From Alloalcanivorax marinus (GTDB taxonomy: Bacteria; Pseudomonadota; Gammaproteobacteria; Pseudomonadales; Alcanivoracaceae): DNA of 64,000 bases. Both the position numbers and the translations under genes were made by a program. The notes beneath the pieces were generated by a model. The model did not search any database. It saw only the letters and a program-made list of their open reading frames with translations, and was not told where the DNA came from. Numbering within the stretch: position 1 is the first letter of the stretch; the number at the start of each line of letters is the position of its first letter. Shown piece by piece: positions 1 through 5,959 of this stretch. The stretch spans positions 558,001 to 622,000 of the forward strand of contig NZ_JAEKJB010000008.1 of assembly GCF_016785095.1 (NCBI RefSeq), read 5' to 3'.

Positions 1-257
1 TCAAGGGCACCGGCAACATGGAACTGCACCTGGACCGCAAGGTCGCCGAGAAGCGCGTGTTCCCGGCCATGAACATCAAACGCTCCGGCACCCGCCGCGA
101 AGAGCGCCTGGTCAGCGAGGACGAACTGCAGAAGATGTGGATTCTGCGCAAGGTCCTGCACCCCATGGACGAAATCGGCGCCATGGAATTCCTCATCGAC
201 CGCATGAAGCAGACCAAGACCAACGCGGAGTTCTTCGACTCCATGAAGCGCAAGTAA
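1..257 (+). CDS. rho: Transcription termination factor Rho, C-terminal fragment
   Basis: This is the last 85 codons of the Rho hexameric RNA helicase, cut by the window edge; reading starts in frame at base 3 and ends with TAA at 255-257. The visible part holds the family's typical end: ELHLDRK, the [18 protein letters not shown] segment of the Q/R loop region, and the FFDSMKRK tail. Rho ends factor-dependent transcription by translocating on unstructured RNA. A strong intrinsic terminator follows 28 bases after the stop. In related gammaproteobacteria rho lies close to ubiD, as here, although about 5.6 kb of foreign-looking DNA now separates them. Confidence 0.97.
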   Translation, partial: KGTGNMELHLDRKVAEKRVFPAMNIKRSGTRREERLVSEDELQKMWILRKVLHPMDEIGAMEFLIDRMKQTKTNAEFFDSMKRK

Positions 258-285
258 CACCAACGGTCTCTCCACAAGACCCCGT

Positions 286-325
286 AACGCAAAACGCCCC
301 GGTCATCGCCGGGGCGTTTTGCGTT
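286..325 (+). terminator. Intrinsic terminator after rho
   Basis: A 17-bp perfect stem (286-302 pairing with 309-325) has a 6-base loop and carries A-rich and T-rich flanks (AAAACGCCCCGG / CCGGGGCGTTTT). It lies 28 bases downstream of the rho stop and is symmetric enough to work in both directions. Confidence 0.9.
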
Positions 326-353
326 TCAGGCCAACGTCAGAACGTACCGCAAC

Positions 354-377
354 TGTAGGAGCGACTTCAGTCGCGAT
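354..377 (+). repeat. REP-like palindromic element, copy 1
   Basis: TGTAGGAGCGACTTCAGTCG followed by CGAT. The same sequence occurs inverted at 10738-10761 and 18728-18750 and in this direction at 18768-18790. It is extragenic, between the rho terminator and the minus-strand methyltransferase gene, as expected for a REP family. Confidence 0.75.
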
Positions 378-390
378 AAAGGACGACTTG

Positions 391-1008
391 TCAGGCATCA
401 TCCACCGAAACCCGCCTGTTCCTTTTCCGATACTTCCTTTGGTATCCACGGCGCTGCTTAGTGACCTCATAAAGGACGATCCCGGATGTGGTGGCAAGAT
501 TAAAGCTCTCGATCATTCCGAACATGGGGATGCTGACGCACAGGATACTGTGCGCAATAGCGGTATCACTGATACCCCGAGACTCATTGCCAAACCAAAC
601 GGCCAGCTTGTACCACTCAGTAAAGTCCACCTCATCGAGAACGCCATTGTTTCGCCCCTTGACGTGCGGAGAGGTCACGATCGACACAAAGCGATTCTTC
701 TCCAGGTGCACTATGCAGTCTTCGGTGCTGTCAAAGCGCTTGACGAAACTCCATTTGATAGCTGAAACGGATGTCTGGTTGAGCGCTTTCGTTTCCCGCA
801 TTTCTTGCCAATCGTCCGGAAGGGCTGACCGGGGATCGATCACGTACACCTTCTCCACACCCAAGGCATTCACGTTGCGAATGACCGTGCCTATATTCCT
901 GATATCGCTCGGGTCTTCAATCACGGCAATCAAGTTCTTGCAGCGGTCACCTTTTATTTCATCCGCGCGCTTCCGCACCGAACTTTTTTGTTTCTTCTCT
1001 TCCATCAT
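391..1008 (-). CDS. TrmH/SpoU-family RNA 2'-O-methyltransferase
   Basis: The 205-residue protein carries the SPOUT-fold signature: NIGTVIRNVNALGV near residue 37 (motif 1), GNESRGIS near residue 137 (motif 2) and IPMFGMIESFNLATTSGIVLYE near residue 157 (motif 3), which form the knotted SAM site. These enzymes methylate a ribose 2'-OH in tRNA or rRNA; the substrate here is unknown. There is no extra N-terminal RNA-binding L30e domain, so it resembles the short TrmH/TrmL-like members. It lies last in the minus-strand cassette-like array, 26 bases from a core site at 1034-1043. Its base composition is lower in GC than the chromosome, so it may be a cassette gene rather than the housekeeping copy. 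Confidence 0.85.
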   Translation of the reverse strand: MMEEKKQKSSVRKRADEIKGDRCKNLIAVIEDPSDIRNIGTVIRNVNALGVEKVYVIDPRSALPDDWQEMRETKALNQTSVSAIKWSFVKRFDSTEDCIVHLEKNRFVSIVTSPHVKGRNNGVLDEVDFTEWYKLAVWFGNESRGISDTAIAHSILCVSIPMFGMIESFNLATTSGIVLYEVTKQRRGYQRKYRKRNRRVSVDDA

Positions 1009-1033
1009 TTCTGCGCTACCGCTCTCACGTGAT

Positions 1034-1105
1034 GACTAACGCCAGGATAGTACCCTGACCGGGATTCCCGTGGTGCCTTTGGCGAACCCGGCTGCGACCT
1101 TTTTA
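1034..1105 (-). repeat. attC-like site between small gene and methyltransferase
   Basis: Minus-strand core GGCGTTAGTC at 1034-1043 closes the spacer after the stop codon of the 62-residue gene. That stop (GCTTAAA) can serve as the partner box. Internal complementary arms are CCACGGGA/TCCCGG-like. The core has one mismatch to GTTRRRY. Confidence 0.5.
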
Positions 1106-1291
1106 AGCACTATCTGGCATCAATCCCATAGGGCCAATCTCGTCAGAGCATGGCCTAAGTTCAAGAACACCTTTATTGGTGATAACCAAATGAAACTCGG
1201 CCGACCAGGAACCATCACAAATATACTTTTCCCTCAGAGAGGGCCAATCTTCCAGCTCGTCCGACACAAATTTAATCACTTTAAGTCGCAC
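1103..1291 (-). CDS. Small cassette-type hypothetical protein (62 aa)
   Basis: I do not recognise the family. The GTG start at 1289-1291 has a GAGG ribosome-binding site six bases upstream; the protein begins MRLKVIKFVSDELEDW and has a balanced, soluble composition with no signal peptide or membrane segment. It is bracketed by attC-like sites on both sides, as a single-gene cassette would be. Its codon use is AT-rich like its neighbours in the array. It is supported by the start signal, the amino-acid balance and the cassette position; no function can be given. Confidence 0.5.
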   Translation of the reverse strand: MRLKVIKFVSDELEDWPSLREKYICDGSWSAEFHLVITNKGVLELRPCSDEIGPMGLMPDSA

Positions 1292-1318
1292 TTAAACCTC
1301 ATAATCCATACCACCCCC

Positions 1319-1396
1319 GCTAAACGGCGAACGTTAGCGAGCGCAATGGAGGCCACGCTTTTTTGACGGGAACGAATTAAAGCGGCCTTTAGGCAT
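1319..1396 (-). repeat. attC-like site after the lipoprotein gene
   Basis: Core CCGTTTAGCG at 1318-1326 (minus strand). The partner box GCCTAAAGGC directly follows the lipoprotein stop codon, giving CTAAA/TTTAG pairing of the outer arms. The stretch contains no coding sequence. Confidence 0.45.
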
Positions 1397-1906
1397 TTAC
1401 ACGCTCATAATTCCATCGTAGAAATTATTCCTGTGCTCTTCCCAGTATTTTGGATTTAGCACAACTTCGTAATATTCAATGGCACCCTGATAATGGAGCT
1501 CAAATTTTAATGTCAACGGCTTGTGATCTGGCTTTATATTGGAGATAACCACAGCATACCAGGAGCTTTTTGATTCTGATTTATAGGCGAATGACTTTTT
1601 GGTTCTACCATTTTCGTTTGCTTTGCAATAGTTAACTGCTTCCAAGCTAGGCCCGATAGAAATCACCTTTATCATTATTTTTTCACCAGGCTCGTCAGGC
1701 GTAACAAACCCAATACGCATAGTGTATGGGGAAGCCAATTCTGTAATTTCTGGCTCTTTGCTAATTTCATTCCACGTTCCAGATACAGAAACCCCAATCG
1801 TGCCAAACTTGCTTTCTAGATCGACTCCTTCGTACTCATACATTTTGTATAAGTGAGTGCAACCAGACACGAGCAGCAGCAATGAAAATAACAAGGTCTT
1901 CTTCAT
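1397..1906 (-). CDS. Putative lipoprotein, cassette-type, unknown function
   Basis: The 169-residue protein starts MKKTLLFSLLLLVSGCTHLY, a clear type II signal peptide with lipobox LVSGC and predicted lipidation at Cys16. The mature part is mainly beta-strand-like and hydrophilic, with no family I can name. The frame stays open upstream to an ATG at 2065 that has a good AGGA ribosome-binding site, but that would put 53 unrelated residues before the signal peptide; I therefore prefer 1906. The upstream extension may be a separate tiny cassette or a read-through. It is AT-rich and placed between two attC-like sites. Confidence 0.65.
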   Translation of the reverse strand: MKKTLLFSLLLLVSGCTHLYKMYEYEGVDLESKFGTIGVSVSGTWNEISKEPEITELASPYTMRIGFVTPDEPGEKIMIKVISIGPSLEAVNYCKANENGRTKKSFAYKSESKSSWYAVVISNIKPDHKPLTLKFELHYQGAIEYYEVVLNPKYWEEHRNNFYDGIMSV

Positions 1907-2069
1907 AGATTTCTGACGTCTCAAACACCGGCGCAGCTTTGCTGCGCGCGATCCAATAGAATGGCTCAAAGCCGAGCACATGCGAATAGCCCGAATAGAA
2001 TACCACTGTTGGAATATCAGTATTAAAAATGCTGCGGCGCGATATAAGAAAAGAGCGGCTTTCATTTTT

Positions 2070-2114
2070 TCCTAACGTCTGGCACAGCTGCCAAGGATCG
2101 GCCCGCTGCTTCTT
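2070..2114 (-). repeat. attC-like site, short form
   Basis: Core GACGTTAGGA at 2070-2077 (minus strand), followed within five bases by an ATG at 2065. Internal arms GCAGC/GCTGTGCC and GGCACA/TGTGCC flank it. It directly follows the stop codon of the 147-residue gene. Confidence 0.45.
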
Positions 2115-2558
2115 TTATGTGCCATACGCTTCATCATAGGTTGCCAGGATTTGATGAATATCCCAATTTCTGGTGGCCCAGATTGCGTATGCAGCCCATG
2201 TAACCTGCCATATCGAACTACCTTTGCCATGAACGGCATCCGATACTTGGGGCCTGACAGCCAGTGACGCCAATCTAAGCCCAGGATATTTACCCATACA
2301 AACCTCGGCATACAACCCCTGTTTTGCCTGACAGTGCACGTTCATAATATAACCATAAGCAGTTATTGGCTGGACTTTAGGCACTCCCACTTCTTTCCCA
2401 TCCAGCCAGATTTTCAATTCGCGCTCAGGAGTCAATTTTGACTCCGAAGGCTTTGGTGGTTGATCTAAATTCGACAGCCCCCACCAATACACGAACTGCG
2501 GCAATAGCACGACCGCAAAAAGAATCACAACGAAGGACCAAGCAATTTTCTTTAGCAT
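2115..2558 (-). CDS. Membrane-anchored hypothetical protein, cassette-type
   Basis: The 147-residue protein begins with one N-terminal transmembrane helix (residues about 4-26, IAWSFVVILFAVVLLPQFVYWW). A predicted extracytoplasmic domain with two Cys follows (NVHCQAKQG and AEVCMGKYPG), then a Trp-rich helical tail (SSIWQVTWAAYAIWATRNW). The Cys pair could form a disulfide in the periplasm. I do not recognise the family. The start has an ATGATTCACAC leader between core site and ATG, typical of cassettes, and the gene fills the cassette between sites at 2070-2114 and 2565-2636. Confidence 0.6.
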   Translation of the reverse strand: MLKKIAWSFVVILFAVVLLPQFVYWWGLSNLDQPPKPSESKLTPERELKIWLDGKEVGVPKVQPITAYGYIMNVHCQAKQGLYAEVCMGKYPGLRLASLAVRPQVSDAVHGKGSSIWQVTWAAYAIWATRNWDIHQILATYDEAYGT

Positions 2559-2564
2559 GATTCA

Positions 2565-2636
2565 CACATAACGTCGAGAAAAGCGGGTCCACGACAGTGG
2601 CGCCAGGCGCCACCGGCCTCGTACTGATGCACTCTA
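2565..2636 (-). repeat. attC-like site with GTTATGTG core
   Basis: Core GACGTTATGTG at 2565-2574 (minus strand). A central hairpin GTGGCGCC/GGCGCCAC lies at about 2596-2613. It separates two minus-strand genes and contains no reading frame. Confidence 0.5.
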
Positions 2637-3167
2637 TTACGAATAACCTCTCGGCCGGTACTCATCATGATTGGCCACCTTTCCCCTTAGCATTTTTTCC
2701 CACAGCTTAGATTGAGTTTCATAGTCCAGCGAAGACCAGTCCACGAGCTCTATACCAGCATCCTGATAGTCGCCTTTTGCTTTCATCGCGGCATAATTCT
2801 CAGATCTAGTTACAATATGAACCTGCTCGCAGCGCTTGATGGTTTCGATAAACTCTTGGGCGTCTCGGTAATCGTCCGTAAGATGCCTTTTAACCAGTTG
2901 CGTCAGTGTGGTCTGAATTCTCAAAAAGTGCTCCAGCCGCAACTCCTCCTCGAAACAGGAGGCTCGTTTCGAGACGCGACCCGTAAACATGCGAACTCTC
3001 TTCTTGAGCCGCTCGACAGTTGCATGGGTATACCAAGATCGAGCCACACTCGGGGTGACATTTGGGCGACCAGCAAGCCACATGATCTCTTCATAAACGG
3101 CCGACAGCTCGTTATCTATATCGGAGTCGATCGCATGCCTCCTGAATTTCCTAATGCCCACATTCAC
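2637..3167 (-). CDS. Hypothetical protein with toxin-nuclease-like tail
   Basis: The 176-residue soluble protein is charged and helical; the GTG start overlaps the end of the preceding gene by 17 bases, suggesting translational coupling. The last 55 residues (HIVTRSENYAAMKAKGDYQD, then ...IELVDWSSL... and LRGKVANHDEY) remind me of the C-terminal part of HNH-type polymorphic toxins, but the central histidine-metal core is not clearly present. This likeness is from memory and weak. The upstream partner resembles a small immunity protein. It lies in the cassette array, AT-rich. Could equally be an unrelated cassette protein. Confidence 0.6.
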   Translation of the reverse strand: MNVGIRKFRRHAIDSDIDNELSAVYEEIMWLAGRPNVTPSVARSWYTHATVERLKKRVRMFTGRVSKRASCFEEELRLEHFLRIQTTLTQLVKRHLTDDYRDAQEFIETIKRCEQVHIVTRSENYAAMKAKGDYQDAGIELVDWSSLDYETQSKLWEKMLRGKVANHDEYRPRGYS

Positions 3168-3527
3168 CAGCGGCCTCAGGGCCGAGAAGCTGAGAAAAGG
3201 CAGTCCGGTGGGGACCCAGCAGGGCGGAAACGTACTGAAATAAGCTATTAAGTTTTTTTATCATTTTGAACCGTTCCGCATCATCTGCAAGCCCCATATT
3301 TGATGCTGCCGATTCGAGCTGATGCCAGAACTCATTCGGTGCTCCACATAGCAGACCAAGATCATCAAGAGCATTCATGGCCAACTCTAATTCATTGTGA
3401 TCAAAGTATTCGGCATATTCCTCGTCACATACCTTTCTTCTTCAAAGAGCATTTCCGGAGGCAGCAAACCACGGCCTGCTCTCAGATGCTTTATCGTTAC
3501 TTTCCAAGATTCTTCGAGTGATGCAAT
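3151..3527 (-). pseudogene. Frameshifted small gene, possibly immunity-like
   Basis: Two overlapping minus-strand frames read as one protein. The first (3387-3527) gives IASLEESWKVTIKHLRAGRG then LLPPEMLFEEERY. The second (ending 3151) continues CDEEYAEYFDHNELELAMNA then LDDLGLLCGAPNEFW. One missing base near 3428-3433 would restore a single reading frame of about 125 residues. The pattern of a charged acidic helix followed by paired short helices is like small MafI-type immunity proteins; this is a weak likeness. The downstream part alone could be translated from a TTG or ATG near 3378-3384 as 75-77 residues. No good start codon exists for the front part, which begins just after the attC core. 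A sequencing error is a possible alternative. Confidence 0.45.
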
Positions 3528-3539
3528 GGCCCTGTAGAC

Positions 3540-3656
3540 GCTTAACGCCCGCTTCAGCTGCGCCAAAACAGGAGCGTTTTTGTGTTAATGTTTGAGCGCA
3601 GCGAGTGACACAAAAATGAGGAAGGTTTGGCGTCAGTCTACAAGCTTTTGTCAGCA
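3540..3656 (-). repeat. attC-like site, best folded copy
   Basis: Core GGGCGTTAAGC at 3540-3549 matches GTTRRRY exactly. The partner arm just after the upstream stop (GCTGACAAAAGCTTG...ACTGACGCCAAA) aligns with the complement of the core side (GCTTAACGCCCGCTTCAGCTG CGCCAAA written in two parts) over about 28 positions with unpaired bases. A central TTTTTGTGT/ACACAAAAA hairpin supplies the variable terminal structure. Total about 117 bp, a usual attC length. Confidence 0.7.
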
Positions 3657-4334
3657 TTATTCACAAATTAAGCCATATACTTTTATGGACAACAAAATAA
3701 TAGAAGCGCTTGCCAGCAGACAAGGTATACCTATATCAAACAAAAACCACCTAAGAATTTGGCTGCGTTGATGTTTCCAGAAACCACTTTCAAACCTAAT
3801 TAATGCGAATTCAATGTATTCAGTTTTTGAACTCATTTCCTCGATTTGATTTTTGATGCTATTGATTGCCGTTTCATACCGATATTCTTCTATATTTTCC
3901 TCAATAGAATTAATTATAGTTTGAAAGCGTTCAGATTGTTGTCGCTGCCCCTTCCACCATGAAAACAGTGTAGTCTGTCTTTCCTCGTTAGTGCGAGGCT
4001 CAAATGTTGATGAGGTCGCGTAGCTCGCGGCAGTAGCCTTAGGTATTTTTATACCTGTTAGTCTGTGTCTATTTTCTTTCAAATGATCTGAAGACGCCCA
4101 CAAGAAGTGACATAGAAAGTACACCAACGCTGCAATGAGGAACAGGTAAACATGGAGTATGTTTAAGTCCTCAAACTTAAAGCCTGAGAACCCATTTTGA
4201 CTGCCAAAAGTTGCAGAGCCAATGGTTAAAATAATTCCGATACTCGAAGCGACTAATAGATTCCTTCTGATTCGCTGAGTATTGTTATCTAACGGTTCAA
4301 TATTTGGTTTTTTTAGCAGTAAATCAAAATCCAA
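3657..4334 (-). CDS. Three-helix membrane protein, cassette-type
   Basis: The 225-residue protein has two closely spaced N-terminal transmembrane helices (about residues 27-46 and 62-82). A long charged coiled-coil-like cytoplasmic stretch follows (FQTIINSIEENIEEYRYETA, then INSIKNQIEEM), and a C-terminal helix lies at about 200-220. No catalytic motif is visible. It has one of the lowest GC contents in the window. I do not recognise the family. It occupies one cassette alone, between attC-like sites at 3540-3656 and 4375-4465. Confidence 0.65.
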   Translation of the reverse strand: MDFDLLLKKPNIEPLDNNTQRIRRNLLVASSIGIILTIGSATFGSQNGFSGFKFEDLNILHVYLFLIAALVYFLCHFLWASSDHLKENRHRLTGIKIPKATAASYATSSTFEPRTNEERQTTLFSWWKGQRQQSERFQTIINSIEENIEEYRYETAINSIKNQIEEMSSKTEYIEFALIRFESGFWKHQRSQILRWFLFDIGIPCLLASASIILLSIKVYGLICE

Positions 4335-4374
4335 CTCAGATTCCTTATAAATTTATGGCTTGAAGCCAAGGTAG

Positions 4375-4465
4375 TGCTAACGCCGCATTAAGGTGTGAGC
4401 AGCGCTTGGCTATACTTGAGCGAAGCGAAACTACCAAGCTTTTCGAATCATTTTTAAATTCTTTA
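4375..4465 (-). repeat. attC-like site after the HEPN-like gene
   Basis: Core GGCGTTAGCA at 4375-4384. Inner arms AGCTTGG/CCAAGCGCT and a TCGCTTCGCTC centre form a hairpin; the outer partner is the AT-rich stretch next to the upstream stop codon. One mismatch to GTTRRRY. Confidence 0.55.
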
Positions 4466-4876
4466 TTAGATGATTTTTCCCACTTCGTCTGCAATACCTT
4501 TAACATCATTTCTCAATGAGTTAGATTGACTTTGTGTTAGCATATTCTCAGGCCTAGAAAATGTTCCACTAGAAGCATCATAATTGGGGTATAAAAGCTT
4601 ATTTCTCAAGTTATGCAAAAGAACAGCAGTTGTCGCAATTTTTGATTGCGTTGCGCTGTCACAATGGTTAACAGCAGCCTGCTGAAACCGCTGAATCTTC
4701 TGATTGTGACTAACGCTGGGACCCACGCCTTGTCCGTCGTGGTCAGCTAAAGCACACCCAGCCGACTCAAACGCATGATAGGCTAGAAAAGCTGATTTTT
4801 CTTGCACTTTTCGGGTGTCATTACTAGCCTTTAACGCTCTCTTCGCTATTTGTAAATAATCATTCTTAAGCGCCAT
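4466..4876 (-). CDS. HEPN-like domain protein
   Basis: The 136-residue helical protein carries LHNLRNKLLYPNYD near residues 87-100, close to the RNxxxY/RxKxxY pattern of HEPN nucleotide-binding or RNase domains. An N-terminal helix (LQIAKRALKASNDTRKVQEK) and the segment SAFLAYHAFESAGCALADH resemble the first HEPN helices. HEPN proteins often act as ribonuclease toxins or as helical partners in defence systems. The gene overlaps the end of its upstream partner by 11 bases, so the two are translated together in one cassette. Whether it is toxic is not known; the motif is suggestive rather than complete. Confidence 0.6.
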   Translation of the reverse strand: MALKNDYLQIAKRALKASNDTRKVQEKSAFLAYHAFESAGCALADHDGQGVGPSVSHNQKIQRFQQAAVNHCDSATQSKIATTAVLLHNLRNKLLYPNYDASSGTFSRPENMLTQSQSNSLRNDVKGIADEVGKII

Positions 4877-5249
4877 ATATACACATCCCTCTTGTTAATA
4901 AGGCTCTGTAAGTATTTGGAGAAATACCTTTAGGGTGCTCTAAAAACTCCTTAGGCATTGGCTTTATTGACGGCAGGATACCAGTCTCTTGATAAAACAA
5001 TCCAAATACACCTTTAACCTCTTTCAAGGCCGCAAAGTAGGTTCTATTTGTACTAACTGTCACAAACCTCATTTCATATATCTTTCTTGGCCGTTTAAAT
5101 GGATATATTCCAGAAATTCCAAGTACTCGATGGCTCATCTTTCGATTCTGTATTATATCTCTCAGCACAAGAACACGCTCCGTTATTTCCGGTTGCTCGT
5201 TGTACAGATACTCTTCTTCTGTTTTATATTTAACTAGTTCTGAAAACAT
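4866..5249 (-). CDS. Hypothetical protein, partner of the HEPN-like gene
   Basis: The 127-residue protein is rich in beta-strand-like segments (RKIYEMRFVTVSTNRTYFAA and VFGLFYQETGILPSI) with no signal peptide or membrane helix. I do not recognise the family, and it does not show the GSxxRGxxxxDSD motif of MNT-type HEPN antidotes. It is the first gene of a two-gene cassette; its end overlaps the HEPN-like gene by 11 bases. The arrangement of small upstream partner plus overlapping HEPN gene is like a toxin-antitoxin unit, an inference from layout only. Confidence 0.6.
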   Translation of the reverse strand: MFSELVKYKTEEEYLYNEQPEITERVLVLRDIIQNRKMSHRVLGISGIYPFKRPRKIYEMRFVTVSTNRTYFAALKEVKGVFGLFYQETGILPSIKPMPKEFLEHPKGISPNTYRALLTRGMCIYGA

Positions 5250-5269
5250 TTCATCTATAAACCTGTATT

Positions 5270-5356
5270 CATCTAACGCTTTTGTTTAGCGGCGCCCCGA
5301 CAGGGGCGTCCGGTGGAGGCCGCAGGCCGAAACAAACTACAACAACTTGTTATGTG
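5270..5356 (-). repeat. attC site with canonical core
   Basis: The core AAGCGTTAGATG (5270-5279) matches GTTRRRY exactly and the opposite box CACATAAC is at 5349-5356. The outer arms pair through TTGTTGTAG/CTAAACAAA, with internal GGCCTGCGGCC and GACGCCCC/GGGGCGCC hairpins. Length about 87 bp. This is the clearest attC of the array together with 3540-3656. Confidence 0.7.
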
Positions 5357-5396
5357 CTTTCTCGGGCCTTGTGCACTAGCCAGACAAACCAGAAAC

Positions 5397-5567
5397 CTAA
5401 AACAGCCCGCAAACGATGAGACCGGCCCAAGCCACGGCTTTTATAAAGACAGTTTCCTCACCCGCCAAACCAAAATCGAAATAACCTAAAACTGTATTTT
5501 CTAAGCGCCCGGCTCCGCCGAAAAAAAGAACCCAGGCAAAGAACACAAGACCAATCAGATATAGCAC
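5397..5567 (-). CDS. Small two-helix membrane protein (56 aa), cassette-type
   Basis: A GTG start at 5565-5567 has AAGGAA seven bases upstream. The protein reads VLYLIGLVFFAWVLFFGGAG, then a polar loop RLENTVLGYFDFGLAGEE, then a second helix (VFIKAVAWAGLIVCGLF) to TAG at 5397. Two transmembrane helices joined by an acidic loop make a plausible small membrane protein. It is flanked by attC-like sites at 5270-5356 and 5584-5698, as a single cassette. Family unknown. It is easy to miss because of its length and GTG start. Confidence 0.6.
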   Translation of the reverse strand: MLYLIGLVFFAWVLFFGGAGRLENTVLGYFDFGLAGEETVFIKAVAWAGLIVCGLF

Positions 5568-5583
5568 TCAAATTTCCTTGGTA

Positions 5584-5698
5584 CACATAACAGGTATTAG
5601 GACGCCGGCTCGAATATCCAATGAACGCGCCAGCGTCATATCCCAGCTTCTGTGTTTTGATATAAAGCCGAATAAACCAGATATTTCATATAGTTACA
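5584..5698 (-). repeat. Outermost attC-like site
   Basis: Core CCTGTTATGTG at 5584-5593 on the minus strand; inner arms CGGCTTTATATC/GATATTCGAGCCG at about 5604-5617 and 5667-5680. No gene lies upstream of it before the high-GC flank begins near 5700, so it marks one end of the array. Confidence 0.5.
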
Positions 5699-5959
5699 AA
5701 CCTATCATTAGGGGTCCGTCCCCGTTCGCGTGACCGCTTTGTTTGCCGGCATCAAGCATGGCGTCCGTGTGGGCTGCGGCCGGGGCGGCCGGGCGGGGCT
5801 CCGCTTCTGTCACGATCTTCGGGGCGCTTATCGCGACTGAAGCGGAGCCCCGCCCAGTCGCTCCTACTGCAGACCCGCGGAGGGTGGACGTCATGGCATC
5901 GTGCGCGGCGGGTGGGCTGTTATACTGCCGCCACCTTGTAGCCGGCGAGACCGTTTTTC
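5699..5959. other. Intergenic stretch upstream of ubiD, no gene seen
   Basis: GC-rich sequence from the end of the cassette array to ubiD. It holds the large inverted repeat listed separately and the ubiD leader. I see no coding sequence with a credible start; the open frames here read through the repeat arms. Confidence 0.6.
5791..5864. repeat. 17-bp inverted repeat fused to an interrupted REP element
   Basis: GGGCGGGGCTCCGCTTC (5791-5807) is perfectly repeated in inverse at 5839-5855 with a 31-base loop. The right arm lies inside a REP-like copy: TCGCGACTGAAG (5831-5842) and TCGCTCCTAC (5858-5867) are the two halves of the family consensus, separated by about 15 extra bases. Confidence 0.65.

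Larger units (their letters stand above)
391..5698 (-). mobile_element. Putative integron cassette array without integrase (CALIN)
   Basis: About 5.3 kb of AT-rich DNA sits inside a high-GC chromosome. It carries a run of short genes, all on the minus strand. Each gene or gene pair is separated from the next by a core like GTTRRRY just before the next start (GCGTTAGTC, CGTTTAGCG, ACGTTAGGA, ACGTTATGT, GCGTTAAGC, GCGTTAGCA, GCGTTAGAT, TGTTATGTG). The spacer next to each core folds with the region after the preceding stop codon, as attC sites do. No integron integrase or attI is visible on either side: rho and its terminator flank one end and ubiD the other. Such clusters are called CALINs. The core variants are partly degenerate, so covariance-model scoring would settle it. 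Confidence 0.7.

Noticed and set aside
1907..2065. N-terminal extension of the lipoprotein gene from an ATG with good SD
   Set aside because: It would place 53 unrelated residues before a clear lipoprotein signal; I left it out of the gene but it could be a tiny separate cassette.
2712..3251. Plus-strand open frame of 179 residues inside the cassette array
   Set aside because: It runs antisense to a better minus-strand gene, has no ribosome-binding site, and would oppose the direction of every other gene in the array.
5694..5894. Minus-strand frame reading through the inverted repeat before ubiD
   Set aside because: Its sequence is just the repeat arms translated (Ala/Pro/Gly-rich), with no start signal.
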